NCBI GenBank assembly: GCA_963682175.1
Contig: OY821775.1
Coordinates: forward strand, 49,510,053 to 49,574,052
Direction: 5' to 3'
Origin: Triglochin maritima
Taxonomy: Eukaryota; Streptophyta; Magnoliopsida; Alismatales; Juncaginaceae
Length of the DNA stretch: 64,000 nucleotides
Made by a program: the position numbers and the translations under genes
In this document: piece after piece, positions 1 to 12,927 of the stretch
How positions within the stretch are numbered: position 1 is the first letter of the stretch
Layout of the letters: the number at the start of each line of letters is the position of its first letter
The notes under the pieces: generated by a model
What the model was told of the DNA's origin: nothing
What the model saw: the letters and a program-made list of their open reading frames with translations, nothing else
Database searches by the model: none

Positions 1-2970
1 AATAATCAAGTAGAAATAAAAGGAATAGGTGAAACCACCATATTAAATAAAACGAACAAAAATATTTTATATGTCCCAACATTTACTTCTAATCTTCTTT
101 CGGTAGCAAAAATTACACAAAATTCAAATTGCAATGTTATATTCACCCCGAATGATGTATTTTTTCAGGATCGAACTACAGGGAAGACGATTGGTAAAGG
201 AATCTATACCAATGGGCTCTACATTTTAGAAACTCCGAACAAAAAATTTCACACCTCTAGTATACCGAGTCATGTCCTTTGGCATAAGCGAATGGGACAC
301 CAGTCTCATCTAGTTTTAAAATCGCTATTTCTGTTTATTTCATCTGATTATGCATGTGATGTCTGTCAGTATTCCAAACAAACTAGACTTCATTTTTCCA
401 ACTCTAACACCAAATCAAACTTTCCTTTTGAATTAGTCCACTCCGATATTTGGGGACCTGCTCCGGTCGAGTCTTACAACGGTTTTAAATATTTTGTGCT
501 ATTTATTGATGACTTCTCACGGAACACTTGGACTTATCTCCTCAAAAACAAATCAGACGTTTTTCAGATTTTTTGTGAATTTACAACATTTGTTGAAAAT
601 ATGTATGATTTTAAAATCAAAACCTTAAGGACAGATAACGGGACTGAATACACCAGTCACAACTTTCAAATGTTTTTGAAAAATAGGGGAATATTACACC
701 AAATGACATGCATTCACACCCCTCAACAAAATGGAGTTTATGAAAGAAAAAATCGCCATCTCTTAAATGTAACTCGATCCCTACTTTTTCAAAATCATGT
801 TCCCAAACGATTTTGGTCCGATGCTGTCTTAACTGCTACTTATCTAATAAACCGCCTTCCTAGCCCTTCTCTTCAAAATAAACAACCACTAGAGATACTC
901 TTAGGACGGAAACTAACCGTAGATCATCTTAAAGTCTTTGGATGTGTATGCTTTGTTCATAAGAAACACATAAATAAATTTGATAGCAACTCTGTAAAGT
1001 GCTTATTTCTTGGTTATTCTTTCAACAAAAAAGGGTACAAATGTTTTAACCCCGAAGCTTGTAAAATGTATATCTCTTGGGATGTAATGTTTAGAGAAAA
1101 TGAGTCTTACTTCAACATTGTCGGTCCAACCGAGTCTCCCCCGGACATCACACCCGTTCTACCTGAATTCAACATCAACCAAACTGAAGAAGAAGAAGAC
1201 GAAGAAGAACGAGAAGAAGAAAGAGAAGAAAATAACGAAAGAAACGAAAAAGCCAGAAATCCAACTCCAATACCCCCAAGAAGATCTACTCGACCAACTC
1301 GTCCACCCACTAGGTTTAAAGACTTTATCACCTCACAAGTAACTTATCCCATTGAGAATTACCTAACCTATAAACAAATACAACCAAACTATAGGGCATT
1401 CTTAACCCAAATAAACGAAAACCTAGAACCAAATAACTACGATGAAGCTAGTTGCAACCCTAAATGGAAAAAAGTCATGCAAGAAGAACTTAAAGCCTTA
1501 GAAACTAACAACACTTGGACCCTTATTCCCAAACCTAATGGAACCAAACCCGTTGGATGCAAATGGGTCTACAAGATAAAATACAATAGCAATGGAACTA
1601 TCGAAAGATATAAAGCCCGCCTTGTAGCAAAAGGATATACTCAAACATATGGCCTTGATTACCTAGAGACCTTTGCACCAGTAGCAAAGATGAACACTGT
1701 CCGTGTTCTCCTATCCATAGCAGTTAACAAGTGTTGGGAACTTTACCAAATGGATGTCAGAAATGCTTTTCTCCAAGGCACTCTTGAAGAAGAAGTATAT
1801 ATGATACTACCACCAGGATACAACACCTCTCCCAACCAGGTATGCAAACTCAACAAAGCCATTTATGGCCTGAAGCAATCTACTCGGGCATGGTATGCAA
1901 AACTTAGTCACTTTCTTATCGCTTATGGTTTTTCAAAGTCTTCTGCTGACGCATCTATGTTTACTAGTCACCGTAAGGGAGAAACTATCATAGTTTTGGT
2001 CTACGTAGATGATATCATCATTACTGAAGATAATAACGAAAAAATTAATCAAGTTAAACACTACCTAAAAAGGAAATTTGATATAAAAGACCTAGGCTTA
2101 TTGAAATATTTCTTAGGAATAGAAATTGCATATTCAAAGAAAGGATGATTTCTATCACAAATGAAATATGCCCTAGACCTATTAAAAGAAACAGGAAAAC
2201 TTGGAGCAAGACCAACTAATACACCCATTGAAGCAAATCTCAAAACCAATCCAACTAACGGGGAACCTGTTAAAGATATTCATCAATACCAAAGACTTAT
2301 AGGAAAACTTATATATTTAACTGTAACCAGACCAGATATCACCTTCGCTGTTAGTATAGTAAGTCAATTCATGCATGCACCTCGAACATCACATTTAGAT
2401 ATTATTGATAGAATTCTAAGGTACATTAAACAAACCCCAGGACAAGGATTACTGATGAAAAACAACAATTCTAACAGTATCATTGGTTTTTCAGATGCTG
2501 ATTGGGCAGGGAGCCATGATCGAAGATCAACTACCGGGTTTTGCACGTTTGTTGGCGGAAATCTTGTAACTTGGAGGAGTAAGAAACAAAAAGTCGTTTC
2601 CCGATCAAGCGCAGAAGCAGAGTATCGAGCAATGACATCCACCACCAGCGAACTCATTTGGTTAAAACAACTTCTTCATGATATGGGTCAAACTCACACT
2701 ACAACTATAAACATGTTTTGTGACAACAACGCCGCCCGACACATTGCAACGAACCCCGTGTTTCACGAAAGGACCAAACACATTGAAGTTGATTGTCACT
2801 TCATCCGTGAAAAAATTCAGGCTGGAGAAATAGAAGTCTCATACGTCTCCAGCAAAGAACAATTGGCAGACGTCTTCACCAAAACTCTAAGTCAGAGACC
2901 ATTCAACACCATCATAAGCAAGTTAGGCACCTACAATCTCTTCCGGGCCCAACTTGAGGGGGAGTGTTAA
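1..2970 (+). pseudogene. copia pol polyprotein, one in-frame stop
   Basis: One frame is open from base 1 to a TGA at 2146-2148 and resumes in the same frame to a TAA at 2968-2970, so a single nonsense codon divides it. Visible domains: GAG-pre-integrase with an LWHKRMGH zinc-binding motif (about 268-300); integrase core with HSDIWGP, RTDNGTEY and the Glu of NGVYERKN (about 440-760); an acidic Glu-rich hinge (about 1180-1250); reverse transcriptase with YVDD at 2002-2013; RNase H with SDADWAG and the SSAEAEY motif (about 2490-2640). The nonsense codon falls between reverse transcriptase and RNase H. Apart from it the frame is clean, which suggests fairly recent insertion. The 5' end lies beyond the window. 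Confidence 0.93.
2954..2964 (+). other. polypurine tract of copia element A
   Basis: A purine-rich run (TTGAGGGGGAG) lies immediately before the LTR start TGTTAAAAG. It is the expected plus-strand priming site for reverse transcription. Element B has nearly the same tract next to its 3' LTR. Confidence 0.8.
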
Positions 2971-3172
2971 AAGATATGAAGCGACGCACCTCTTCACCAT
3001 CCGACGCTTTCCTTCTCCGACCGACGCGCCTCCTCACCGACCGACGCTTCCCAAAGCTACAACGGAAATCCAACTCGAATGTATATATAAACACTTGTAT
3101 TCAAAATTCAAATTAAGAAACACAGAACATTATTTTCTCCCCAAAACCCTTGTTTCTCAATATCTTTCGACA
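2965..3172 (+). repeat. 3' LTR of copia element A
   Basis: It begins TGTTAAAAGATATG directly after the polypurine tract, has a TATA-like TATATATAAA near 3081, and is placed as ending at TTTCGACA (3172) from the usual terminal dinucleotide. The right boundary is tentative because the partner LTR is outside the window. Confidence 0.6.
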
Positions 3173-3282
3173 GTTTCAGAAATACGCCTGCCAACGGTGG
3201 TTGTTCCGCGGAAGCTGCAGTGGGTGTCAACCGGCGGCCAGGGTTGGTCGGCCGGCATGCCAGGTCACCGGTGAAGGGAATA

Positions 3283-5240
3283 TGTTCTAAAAGTTTTACT
3301 TTTAAATGTCAATTATTATGAATTGAATGAGAAATCATTTTGTTCCTTGTTTATGTTATTTGTCTTTTAGAAGTATTAAGGAAGAGGCTCTTGGTCCTTA
3401 ACCGTAGAGCTCTAAAAGATATTGGTTTACATAAAACAAAAGATATTCGCAATCATGGTAATTAACATGGGACATTAATTACCGAGTTAAGATTGTCGTG
3501 TTGGTCATAGATCATTGTAGCTCTACAAGTGAGTGACGACACGGGTATGCAAAAGAGGAAAATTTTACTTTTGTATACTGAATAGACCTAATAAGTAAAA
3601 TATTATAGAAATGTGTTTCTGTGTCATTAATATTTTACTGTGTCTTTGGTCCTTTGATATGAGACTTGAATCCAATCACTTAAGGAATGCTTAATTAGAC
3701 TAGTGTCTTGAGCTATCGATAAGTGTAGTGTAAAGGCATTGGTTGGTTAAGCACAACTTTTGTTGGAGAAGATAGTTAGTCAAAAGATTATCATTGTCCC
3801 TCTTAATTGAGTGATGATATTAGTGGACCCCTTGATAAAGCAAAGTTATAATGTGCACAATGTGATTTGAGTTAAGTCACATATTTATAACTGGCTTAAA
3901 GAGATCAAGAAATGAATACTAATACAAAGATGACACAATACTACTTTGTGTGTATTCTTAATATCATGTGGCAAGGGACGGACACAAGTGGTGCATTCCA
4001 TCACTAAATGGATCGGGTTTTGGTTCGAGTGGAATTAAGACATCTAACTAGTTGGAAGCTATAATGTGTAGCTAGATACCGCTTATAGCTTGTGATATTA
4101 AGCTCTTAATATCACTGTCAACTTAGTTTAGATCCTCCCATAAGTCACACCGCAAGAAACCAGGAAACAAGAAGCTTGATTTTTTGTTCATAAGATGTGT
4201 CGGGTTTCTTATAGAAAATATGACACATGTGGTGGACAAGTAAAATCAATTATGTTATATAAACATAATTAGAATCATGATAAATTCATATGAGATGCAT
4301 ATATTATGGGGTGCAATAATTTATTATTGCATAGGATAATATATTGCATAAGTTGTGAATTTGCTAAAACCCCCTTAAGTTCAAATTTTGTTGGACATAA
4401 ATCCAAAATTTGAAGAAGGCAAAATCGGGTAGAAGTTCGGTAATCCGTTATGGTTCGGTCGACCGAAGGATATGTGGATCGGTCAACCGAACGTGGAACG
4501 GATAATCGTAGTTGATTGACCGAACTTGACCAAAGTGCCTGGATCTTTGGTACGGTGTACCGAACCAGAAGCGGTCGACCGAATAATGTCAAGTTCCGAT
4601 ATTTTCGGTTAACCGAATAGCACTCGGTCTTAGACGTGAATTTGTCCGATCGGTTAAGGAGAATTTTTCTCCTTAAGATTCGGTCATCCGTCACGTACTC
4701 GGTTAAATGATCATGACATATTTGGTTAACCGAGTGGGACTCGGTAAACCGAACAGCGGTCGATTTTCTACCTTTGATTATTAAGAGATTAATTTGATCG
4801 ATGGTTGGATTGGTTTCAAATTTGGTCAAACGTTTTGTGGGTGCATATAATGCATTATGGAATTAGTTTGTAAGAGAAATTGTCATAAAACCGTGGCTTA
4901 AGAATAGCCATGATTAAGAGTAAGATTGGAACCTATAAATAGGTTCTTATTCTCCCTAATTGTGACACACAATTTAGAAATTATTTTCTCTCCTAATTCA
5001 CTACTAAAACCCACGAAAATTCTCTTAGTTTTCTAAGTCTTTGGAAGGAGAAATCTCAGAGGCTAAGGAAGGGGTTTGTAGTTAGATTCTAAGCTTGTTT
5101 GGAGATTGATTGACTAGCTCCTTTCTCTCCAACCTTGTTTAGGGTTTCGGTGAACACTCGGAGGCATCCGGCGCAACGGGAAGCGACGATCATCTTCCTC
5201 AACGTCTCCGAATCTTTAAGAAGTTTTAGAGAACTTCTAG
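3283..5240. repeat. long LTR-like repeat with clustered GTCGAC-type palindromes
   Basis: A stretch of about 2 kb without coding potential starts TGTTCTAAAAG and has a promoter-like TATAAAT at 4934-4940, followed by a leader-like CT-rich segment. Between about 4430 and 4760 the motif CGGTCGACCGA and variants such as CGGTTAACCGA recur. The same motif fills the inverted repeat at 41224-42893. This looks like a solo LTR or non-autonomous LTR element, but I found no target duplication and no secure right end. The family is unassigned. Confidence 0.4.
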
Positions 5241-7467
5241 GTATGAATTTCGGAGTCCCTTGTGTTTGTTTTAATAAAGTTTTTCAAACTAGTTATTAAA
5301 ATAAACCGATGCATGCATGAAATAAATCGTAGAAAATTGTAATTGATCCTTATTATACATAAAAAAATTCGAAAATATATATGTATAATTAAACATGAAA
5401 TCCTACAACCGGGTGGCCTAGGAGGAGGCTCCCCGATGCACTTTTCTCTTCCCTCACTTTCTCTCTCTAGAACTGGAGCTTCTCTCTCTAGTAGCTCTTG
5501 TAAGGTCATTTTGGATTAATTGATTGTGATGAGTCTGGTTTGATAGCATTTAGAAACCTTTTGAGTTGTAGTTTTTCTCGTAAGCGAATACATACTATTT
5601 TTGTGTGCACGTACGTAGACTCTTCTTGGCTCTTGCTTAGGGCATTTTTTATATTTTTGGTTAGTGAAATAATTGTGATGTCATTTTTGTTGAATATATT
5701 GTGAGCATATTTTGAGTAGGTCTAAAATCTTTTTTGAGTTTCAGTTTTTATTGTGAGTGAATACATATCATTTTTGTGTATGCATATATATACTCTTTTT
5801 TAGATATTTTTAATATTTTTTGTTAAATGCAATGAAACAAATAAAATGAATGTGGTATGATTACTTGATTAGTCTTTTTGGTAAAAATAGAAAGAGTATG
5901 GTACAATAATGTCTAACAACGTAACATTTAATAGTATTTTTTTGTAAACAATTTATTATTATTTTTTCTTATATGTGATAATATAGTTTTTTTTTCTTAT
6001 ATGCGATAATATAGTATTTTTTATTGTAAACTATAATAATATAGAATTTAAATAAATTAAATTGATCCAAGAAATAAGTCTAATACACCGTACTTTTAAT
6101 ATTTTGGTAAATTAAACAGCATATGTATAATGAAAAATCATAAGAAATATTTGACTAAGAAATTAAGTAAGAAGTATGTCAAATGAAATAGGTCTGAGTA
6201 TATCGCATAATAAGCTTTATTCAATGTAGCATTCTATAGTTTGTTAAAATGTAACTTGAGTTGAGCGCAGATATTATTAAACAATTTTTTACTCAGAAAA
6301 TGTTGCATATGAGCTTTATAATAAATTTTGTATGTGACTTTCAAACTCAAAAGTTTTTTTAAAATATTTTTGAAATCGTGTAATTTATCTATTTTTATTT
6401 GTAAATTTGCATATCAAATATTAATAAATTTAAACCGAAATTTTGAAAAAATCTTTACTGAGCAATAAATCTGAGCCGTTCTCCATAAGTGGATGACTTG
6501 GAATTTGATATTAAGATGAGATTGAGTTAAATTAATTAGTTTGCAGAAATGTTCAGTGTTTTCTGACTGAGGAATAAGGATTGGTTTGAAAATTTGTTAG
6601 GGTTGGTTATTCTTGAATTAGTATTAGATTTAGGGTTATTTTGAAAGACATTTTTTAACTAAATTAATATCCTCTCAAAATATGAATGTATATCAATATC
6701 CTTGCGAACCCATCTTTTTGTAGATGTACCTTTTTTATTTAAATGGGTAAAATTTTATTGGAAACAATTATACTGTAATTACGAAGGATAGGAAATGATC
6801 AGGACCTCTCTGTTTCACTAAATCTGAGTATCTATTCTTCTTTCTTAGTGTTTCTTAACAAAGAAAGTGAAAAGAATAAAATTTCTGAGGTGCAGATAAT
6901 TATACTTATGCGCATGTGTACGTAATTAACCATGGATATTTAATTAGTTTCCAAAATTAAAATGGCCGGCTTTCAACAAAAAAGGCTGCAAAGATATTCT
7001 TGTTAGAAGAAATAATATTTTATCCTTCAATGTGCCACAAAGTTTGAACCTATTGTGCGTTGCAAAAATAGATTCCTTGTGGAAATAAATAATCAAGCGC
7101 AAGGATGGAGAATTGGAGACCAGTGACAAGTGAGAAATCGAAACCAATAGTTGTAATACTTATATTTATTTAGTATACTATCAAAAGCATTTGCCTGTCG
7201 GTAGTTAATCAAGTAATCCCATACTTTGATTCCCATGAAGTGCAACTTTAAGTATAGCATCTCATTCCTTCCCATCAGAACATCTCAAAGCTCCCGAAAG
7301 AGAACAATCGGATGACAAAGAATACACATCCCTCCGCGTTAACCATCAGCTCGTAATACTTCAATCTTAGAACAGTTAAGACCGAATTCACATATCTTTC
7401 TCGGAAATCAACTCTCATTCCTTCCATTACTCCTCTCAACCCTCACCAATCTCCAAACCAACCAACC
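5241..7467. other. AT-rich intergenic region
   Basis: Mostly AT-rich sequence with poly-T and poly-A runs and no convincing reading frame, RNA gene or element ends. The last ~90 bases before 7468 are a pyrimidine- and CCAA-rich leader that fits the 5' UTR of the C2 gene. Confidence 0.6.
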
Positions 7468-8782
7468 ATGTCGACCCGAACCACCGTCGAGGTTTGCATG
7501 ATCTCGGCCCACAACCTCCCTCACCCACTCCTCCTAAAGCCCCACTGGTTCGCGGTAGGGTGGGTTGATCCCAACACCAAGTACTGCTCCAAGATAGACT
7601 CCTCGGGCACGTCTAATCCCAAGTGGAGGACCAAATTTAGGGTTTGCACAGTGGACAAAGACTTGGTCGACCGGAAGGAGACATGTTTGACAGTGGAGGT
7701 TTGGAGGAGGGATCCTATTTTGTTGAGGGAGAGCTTGCATGGGAGTGTGGAGATACCATTGGAGGCTTTGTTGGGGAGTTGTGTGGAGGAGGTTGGGAGG
7801 TTTGAGTTGAGGAGTCGGAGCTCCGGGAAGACTAGAGGTGTCGTCGAGGTCGCGGTTAGGGTTTTGGAGACGAGGATGGAGGAGAGTGATCTCATTGGTA
7901 AGTTGCTAGTTAGGGGTGCTAATTAATTTTAGTCGAATTGGTCTGAAATATATCTTGAAAAAAATTATAAATTTAATTCGTATGTCTTTTGGCTGAAAAC
8001 GGTTTTGATTTGGAAATCGTATGGGAGTTTGATTTGATATTGAAGTGAGTTGTGGCTTTGCTTGGTTTGAGCTTGTAAAATAGAGAAGAAGAAAACTTCG
8101 AAAAGTAAAAGATGGTTATGATTGAACTAATTATATTACGATGTTTACGAGGTATTTCATTAAAAATAAGTTTGATTTTTATACACCTTGATTATTATTG
8201 TCTTTACTCTTTACTAACATAAATCGATGTAATTGCATGTAAATACTACATAGAATATACTAACATGTACTAGGATTTGGCATTTATGCAGGAAACTACA
8301 ATAGTTCGCGTCATTTAGACGAAGGAAGTGGAATTTCTTTGCACCCACAGGCGGACCACCAAACTAGATACGACCACTCCAACTATTTGAACAATTTTCC
8401 ACACCAATCCAGCCCTAGCTTGAACGATGGTAATTTAAGCCATCTAAGAAGTTCAATGCCAACACCAAATTATACCAATCTACCTAGTGATGTTCACTCA
8501 TACCAGAGACCATCGTTGTCTGATTTCGACAATAATGGGAAATTCAGCTCGAAAAGAAGGCAGAACCACACTCCTCCGCCTCCTCCACCACCCTCGAATG
8601 TCGGATTTATGCCTACATTCTTCCCACCAAGTGGCCCGCCTAATAGAAATGTACATGGTGAGTTTGGGGCAGGGGGTGGGGCGGGAGCGTTGGCCGCCGG
8701 AGCGGTGCTTTTTGGGGATGATTTCATGTCAAATTCGAACTACCCAGTGAGCTTTGGAAGAGGGAGTTACCCTGGTTTCTAG
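7468..8782 (+). CDS. C2-domain protein, SRC2-like
   Basis: Two exons, 7468-7897 and 8292-8782, are joined across a GT/AG intron (GTAAGTTG donor, TTTATGCAG acceptor) to give 306 residues. Residues ~5-130 form a C2 domain (VEVCMISAHNL start, a WVDPNTKY strand, then SNPKWRTKF). A Pro/Asn/Ser-rich low-complexity region with a poly-Pro run follows, and the C-terminus carries AGALAAGAVLFGDDFM, typical of the plant SRC2 (cold-regulated gene 2) group. Family members bind phospholipid, often with Ca2+, and localise to the ER or plasma membrane. Several aspartates expected of a Ca2+-binding C2 domain are not obvious here, so Ca2+ dependence is uncertain. Both exons are open and the gene looks functional. 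The start is the first ATG, followed by a domain that begins at once. Confidence 0.88.
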
Positions 8783-10677
8783 TAGGAGGTTTGAATGTTG
8801 TGATGTATTGGGAAGAATTTGTCAATGTGTTGGTGTTGTATTTGTATCATGCAATTGATGGGGGTGTTGAATGCAAATTTACCAGTGTCGTCTGGCTTCA
8901 GAGTGGTTTATAAAATCTCTAATGGCTTCACTAATGTTCTGTAGAGAATTCTAAATATTGATGATGTTCCTAGATTTTCTTTCCTCACAATTTTGAAGAC
9001 AAGCATCTTATAATATTTTGTCAAAGTATTTCCATGTTGCTTTGTTGAAAATTAATTTATTACTCCTTTGTCATCTTTATAAAGTTATATAATGAGCAAG
9101 AGGTTTACCTAATTCATTTGAAAGTTGAAACCGACTTTGGAAGTTTTAAATTAGGCTAGTTTTGGTCTGATAAGCTCGGAATAAAGACTCAACACCAAGG
9201 GAGTAGATTGGATGAATTCCCAAAGTTTGCAAATTGCGAAGTATTTAACATACAATGAGTATTTGAAGTTTTTTTCCATTTTTTTGTACCCAAAAAGAGT
9301 TGTTCATTGTGATAATACATCAATGGTAAGTTGAAGGAAAGACACAGAAACCATACAATCATGAGAATCAATAAAAATAAAGTAGATATTATTCACACAA
9401 AAAAGATAAGATAATTTCATAATTGAGAAAACATAATTTTCAACATGACGTCATGAGTATACGCCCTCCGATCTCAGTCAAGCTAGACCGATAGATATGG
9501 CCTATCTGTTTTGCATTTGATATCCACCAACACGTCAATCAGTTCACTTCACTTATGCAAATAGAAGTATAGAACCCTAAATGCCGCCTTTTACAACTTA
9601 AAAAGAGTTAATAAATCATAGTTTAAAATGTTTTTTCTTGACACAAGGGACTCCTTGAACCCCCACTCTTAGACTAATTTTCAGTGTTGCGAGAGAGAGT
9701 CAGATAAACTCCTTAGACCACTCTTAACCGGTGGTTTTTTTCGGGCACCTGAAATGCCCTCCCTTAACGGGAGGGCGGTTCTCCTGGATTGGTTTAAAAA
9801 AAATATTTTTTTTGTTTTGTTTTAGATTTATTATTTTCAAAAATGTTTTAAAAATTATTTAAAATCGTTTTTTAAAAATAATTATGAAAAAATATTTTTT
9901 ATTTGTTTATATTTTTAAATTTTTTGACAATTTTTTTGTATTTTACCTAGAATTGATCCCTAAATGACTTGGATAAGAGAGAATGTAGAGCGTTTTAATT
10001 GTTTTTGGGTGTGGTTAAGAAAAATTTAGGGGATTGGTTTGAGCTGACATGATAGAAAGAGAAGTTAACGTGGCTAAGAGAGAAAACCGGACATCCGGAA
10101 ACTACCCGAGCGCCGTTAACGGTGCTCTCAGGTGATTAGCTAAACATGAAACTATAACAGTCAGTCATTCAACTTGCTTACGTAGTGACTTATTGTTAAT
10201 CATTTTACAATTTTTACTTTTATTCGTTCTTGTAAAATGAGTTGCATGAAAAGATGAGTAGCGAAATTACTTACAAGAAACACGTCGCATCACAAACAAT
10301 AGAATTCAAACAAGTTGAGGACAAAGACCGGCAGACAGAAGAGATTGTGGGGGAGTTGCAGATTTAAGTTTTGGGCAATTAAGTTTGTGGGACGTCGTGT
10401 TGCATGTGGCATTTAGGAATTTTTGCCACTCTTCGCCGATCAAATCCAAGACTTTGATTGAATCTTACACTCCTCCACTCTCTTCTTCACGCGCCCTTGT
10501 CCCCCGGCCCCCACACCACTTGTTTTTTTCTCCTCTCTCTCTAACCATGGGAGAGTGATTGTGTTCATCATGGATTATGTCTCCATCAATTATAGGGTAA
10601 AAAATAGAAATGACAATTATATTGTGTCGTGTAGTCTTAAATGCACCAGAAGCATGCTTTTCTGTGGAGCGTGAAAG
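8783..10677. other. intergenic; 3' UTR then AT-rich DNA with one strong hairpin
   Basis: The first ~400 bases are presumably the 3' UTR of the C2 gene. At 9756-9776 an 8-bp perfect stem (GCCCTCCC / GGGAGGGC) with a 5-base loop sits beside runs of T. The surrounding 9650-10140 interval has weakly matching ends and may be a decayed MITE, but I could not define borders. No gene is seen. Confidence 0.5.
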
Positions 10678-10680
10678 TAA

Positions 10681-11236
10681 GGTATCGTTTGGTTGCACAT
10701 TCTTGGAAGAATTCGGATTCTTGATATTTGTTTTCCAAACAAAATTAAGATTCTGATTATCGTGGAATCCTTAAGAATTAAAATTTCTATACAATCAATA
10801 AAATGAAAAAAATTAGTTTCTTATAGGATTCCAAGAATTTTAGGTTGTATTTACCATAATACCCTTATATATTATTATTTTTATTAGATAAAATTTTAAA
10901 TTAATATTTTATGATATTTATTAGATAAATTTCATATACATTTATTTTATAATAATTTTTAATATTAGAAATAACATAAACATTTCTACCTTAGTAAAAA
11001 AAATCATACCATATCTTATAATAGTAATCTAATAACAAGAATTTTTACAATAGTAATCATTACCTTAGTAAATTTAAATCTAGGGGCATACTGGTCATTT
11101 AACATTTAGAATCATGAGCAAAAAAATTTCAATCCAAATGAATTTGATTCTTTTAGGAATCATGATTCTTATATTTTTACTTAGAATCTGAATTCTCGCA
11201 GGAATCCTATCACAAGAATCCAATCCAAACAGACCC
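10681..11236. mobile_element. Tourist-like (PIF/Harbinger) MITE
   Basis: The ends are GGTATCGTTTGG and, on the other strand, GGGTCTGTTTGG, the well-known Tourist-type terminus. A TAA trinucleotide flanks both sides (10678-10680 and 11237-11239), matching the 3-bp target duplication of the superfamily. The interior is AT-rich with no reading frame, as expected for a 556-bp non-autonomous element. Confidence 0.8.
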
Positions 11237-12002
11237 TAAGATGTAGGTTTGTAGGAATGTGTATCACTAGCAGCTTCTTTTTCAGATGTTGAAAGTTGTT
11301 TGGATGGGAAAAAAATTCTGGTAGTTAGTGATGTCTTGTCAAACTAAATTCATAATTAGACTTTGATTAAACAGACGTAGAATGGTCATGAAAATCACCC
11401 CCTTAATCACATTTTTAATCCCCAAAATCCCAATTTCCCAATTTTCTAATATCTCTATTTTAAAACAATATAATCATCTCTACTTTTTTTTATTAAATTC
11501 AAAAAATGAATGGATCTCGTCACTAATAAACAAATAAATTCAAAAAATAAAAATCTCACGGTCGCTTGGATTGTCTCCAACTCTCCCCTAGAAATCACAT
11601 TTTTAATCCCACGATCTCTCAAGATTAGGGATGACAACGGATCGGTTCCGGTACTAGTAGAATCGGAACCGAATTATAAATTGGAATCCATAACCGAACC
11701 GGATCAGGATCGGTTCCAAACATGGGTACCCAAAACCGGATCTGGTTGGTTAACGGGTACCCAGAACCGTGTCCATTGGAACCAGATTCAGTACAGAATT
11801 TGTATTTTTCAATGGGTTCTTTGCGGATTTGGTAAAAAAAAATCTCATCCCAAAAGACTTGTTGAAACCAATGGCCTGTGGTGAGCTTATATGGTTTGGA
11901 TTTGGAGTGAGACACTCGTTTTTTCCGATTCGGGTCTATACTTTCCACACAAAATTCATTTTTTTCCAAAACAATATTCATTATGACATTAATTACCAAC
12001 TC

Positions 12003-12075
12003 CCATGAGTTGGTGCAGTGGTGAAGCTCTTTCACTATGGCCCATGCACCTCAGGTTCAAATCCCGGTATGTGAC
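12003..12075 (+). repeat. SINE-like tRNA-derived promoter segment
   Basis: The segment contains an A-box-like sequence (GTTGGTGCAGTGG, about 12009-12021) and a B-box GGTTCAAATCC (12054-12064) at tRNA-like spacing. It lies within the hAT MITE and is absent from the related copy at 31745-33017, which supports insertion of a short SINE. No poly-A/T tail or target duplication could be fixed. Confidence 0.5.
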
Positions 12076-12178
12076 ATATTTTTAGAAGTTGTTGTTCATG
12101 TCAGATCTGGTTCCGAGTCCATTGACTAGAACCATACCTGAATCAGAACTGACTCGGTTCTGAAAGTGTATATCCAGT

Positions 12179-12290
12179 AGGGGTGAGCATTACCCGATCC
12201 GGTCCAGGTTTGGTCCGTACCGAATCCAACCGGTCTGGACCTTTTTGAAATTTTGGTTCCGGTCTGGTCCAGACTGGATGCTCACCTTTA
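12179..12290. mobile_element. small hAT-like foldback nested in the MITE
   Basis: The left end TAGGGGTGAGCAT is matched by an inverted TAAAGGTGAGCAT at the right, with GGTCC/GGTCTGGTCC units between. A clear 8-bp duplication is not visible, so this could be an internal rearrangement rather than a separate insertion. Confidence 0.4.
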
Positions 12291-12375
12291 TCCATATCCG
12301 ACCCATATTCATTTTGTTCTGATTCCAGTTCAATTCTATCGATTATGGATACCCGTTGCCACTCCTACTCAGGAT

Positions 12376-12924
12376 CGTGGGATGAGCCCCTTTGTGGGTG
12401 CTCTTAGATCCAAAGATTAAAAATCCAGGATCGTGGGATTTTTTTAATTTTCTTTTGCCTTGGGATTTTATTATTATTCTGTATTAATTTTAATTAAGAG
12501 ATAATTGTATTAGTTTAAAATAATGATATCTTAAAAAAAGTAATAAATTTTGAAAAAAACACACCATAATCTTATATCATCGTGTTCTATGGATAGACAC
12601 CCATATTACTATATAAAAATTGTATTTATAAAATACTAAATTTTCGATAGTTAAACCAAACATGACAATTACCAAAGTAGAAACGTTATATTCTGGTGTT
12701 ACATTTTTCAAACACCTTAAAAAAATGTCTCGAAGAATATTTAGAATGCGTAAGCAAGTCTTTCTTCGTATAGTAAGCACTCTTGAGAACACTAATGTAT
12801 TTTTTCAATGATGATCGTATCATAATTTTCCTTATGCAGTTAATAAATTAATTATTTTACCAACGTTTGTCGAACAATTATTTTTAAAAATGTGGAAATG
12901 AAAAAATGGTATCAAATTTTAGTA
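12376..12924. other. AT-rich intergenic region
   Basis: No reading frame or element borders are supported. Sequence beside the hAT insertion (TCCCACGATC before it, GATCGTGGGA after) is inverted, hinting that the hAT landed in an older, unresolved repeat. Confidence 0.4.
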
Positions 12925-12927
12925 ATA

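Larger units (their letters stand above)
1..3172 (+). mobile_element. Ty1/copia LTR retrotransposon, 3' part (element A)
   Basis: The window opens inside the polyprotein of a copia element and runs through its polypurine tract (2954-2964) into a 3' LTR. Domain order is protease-adjacent pre-integrase, integrase, reverse transcriptase, RNase H, which is the copia order. The 5' LTR, gag and protease lie outside the window, so target duplication and LTR identity cannot be checked. At protein level it is close to element B at 30098-36209, for example in the pre-integrase segment, so both belong to one lineage. Confidence 0.93.
11626..12367. mobile_element. hAT-type non-autonomous element (TAGGGATGACAACGG family)
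   Basis: The left end is TAGGGATGACAACGG; the right end read inward is TAGGAGTGGCAACGG. The flanking octamers CTCAAGAT (11618-11625) and CTCAGGAT (12368-12375) match at 7 of 8 positions, as expected for a hAT target duplication. The interior is built of degenerate AACCGGA/GGTTCCG units. A second, larger copy lies at 31745-33017. A tRNA-derived segment (12003-12075) and a smaller foldback (12179-12290) lie inside it. Confidence 0.8.

Noticed and set aside
1100..1342. Lys/Glu-rich small protein frames on either strand
   Set aside because: They are shadow frames of the acidic hinge of the copia polyprotein.
9650..10140. Possible MITE around the GCCCTCCC hairpin
   Set aside because: The ends match too weakly and no target duplication is visible; only the hairpin itself is recorded.
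11510..12035. Open frames of 124 and 136 codons on opposite strands
   Set aside because: Both lie across a hAT MITE and its AACCGG repeats; translated residues only reflect the repeat.
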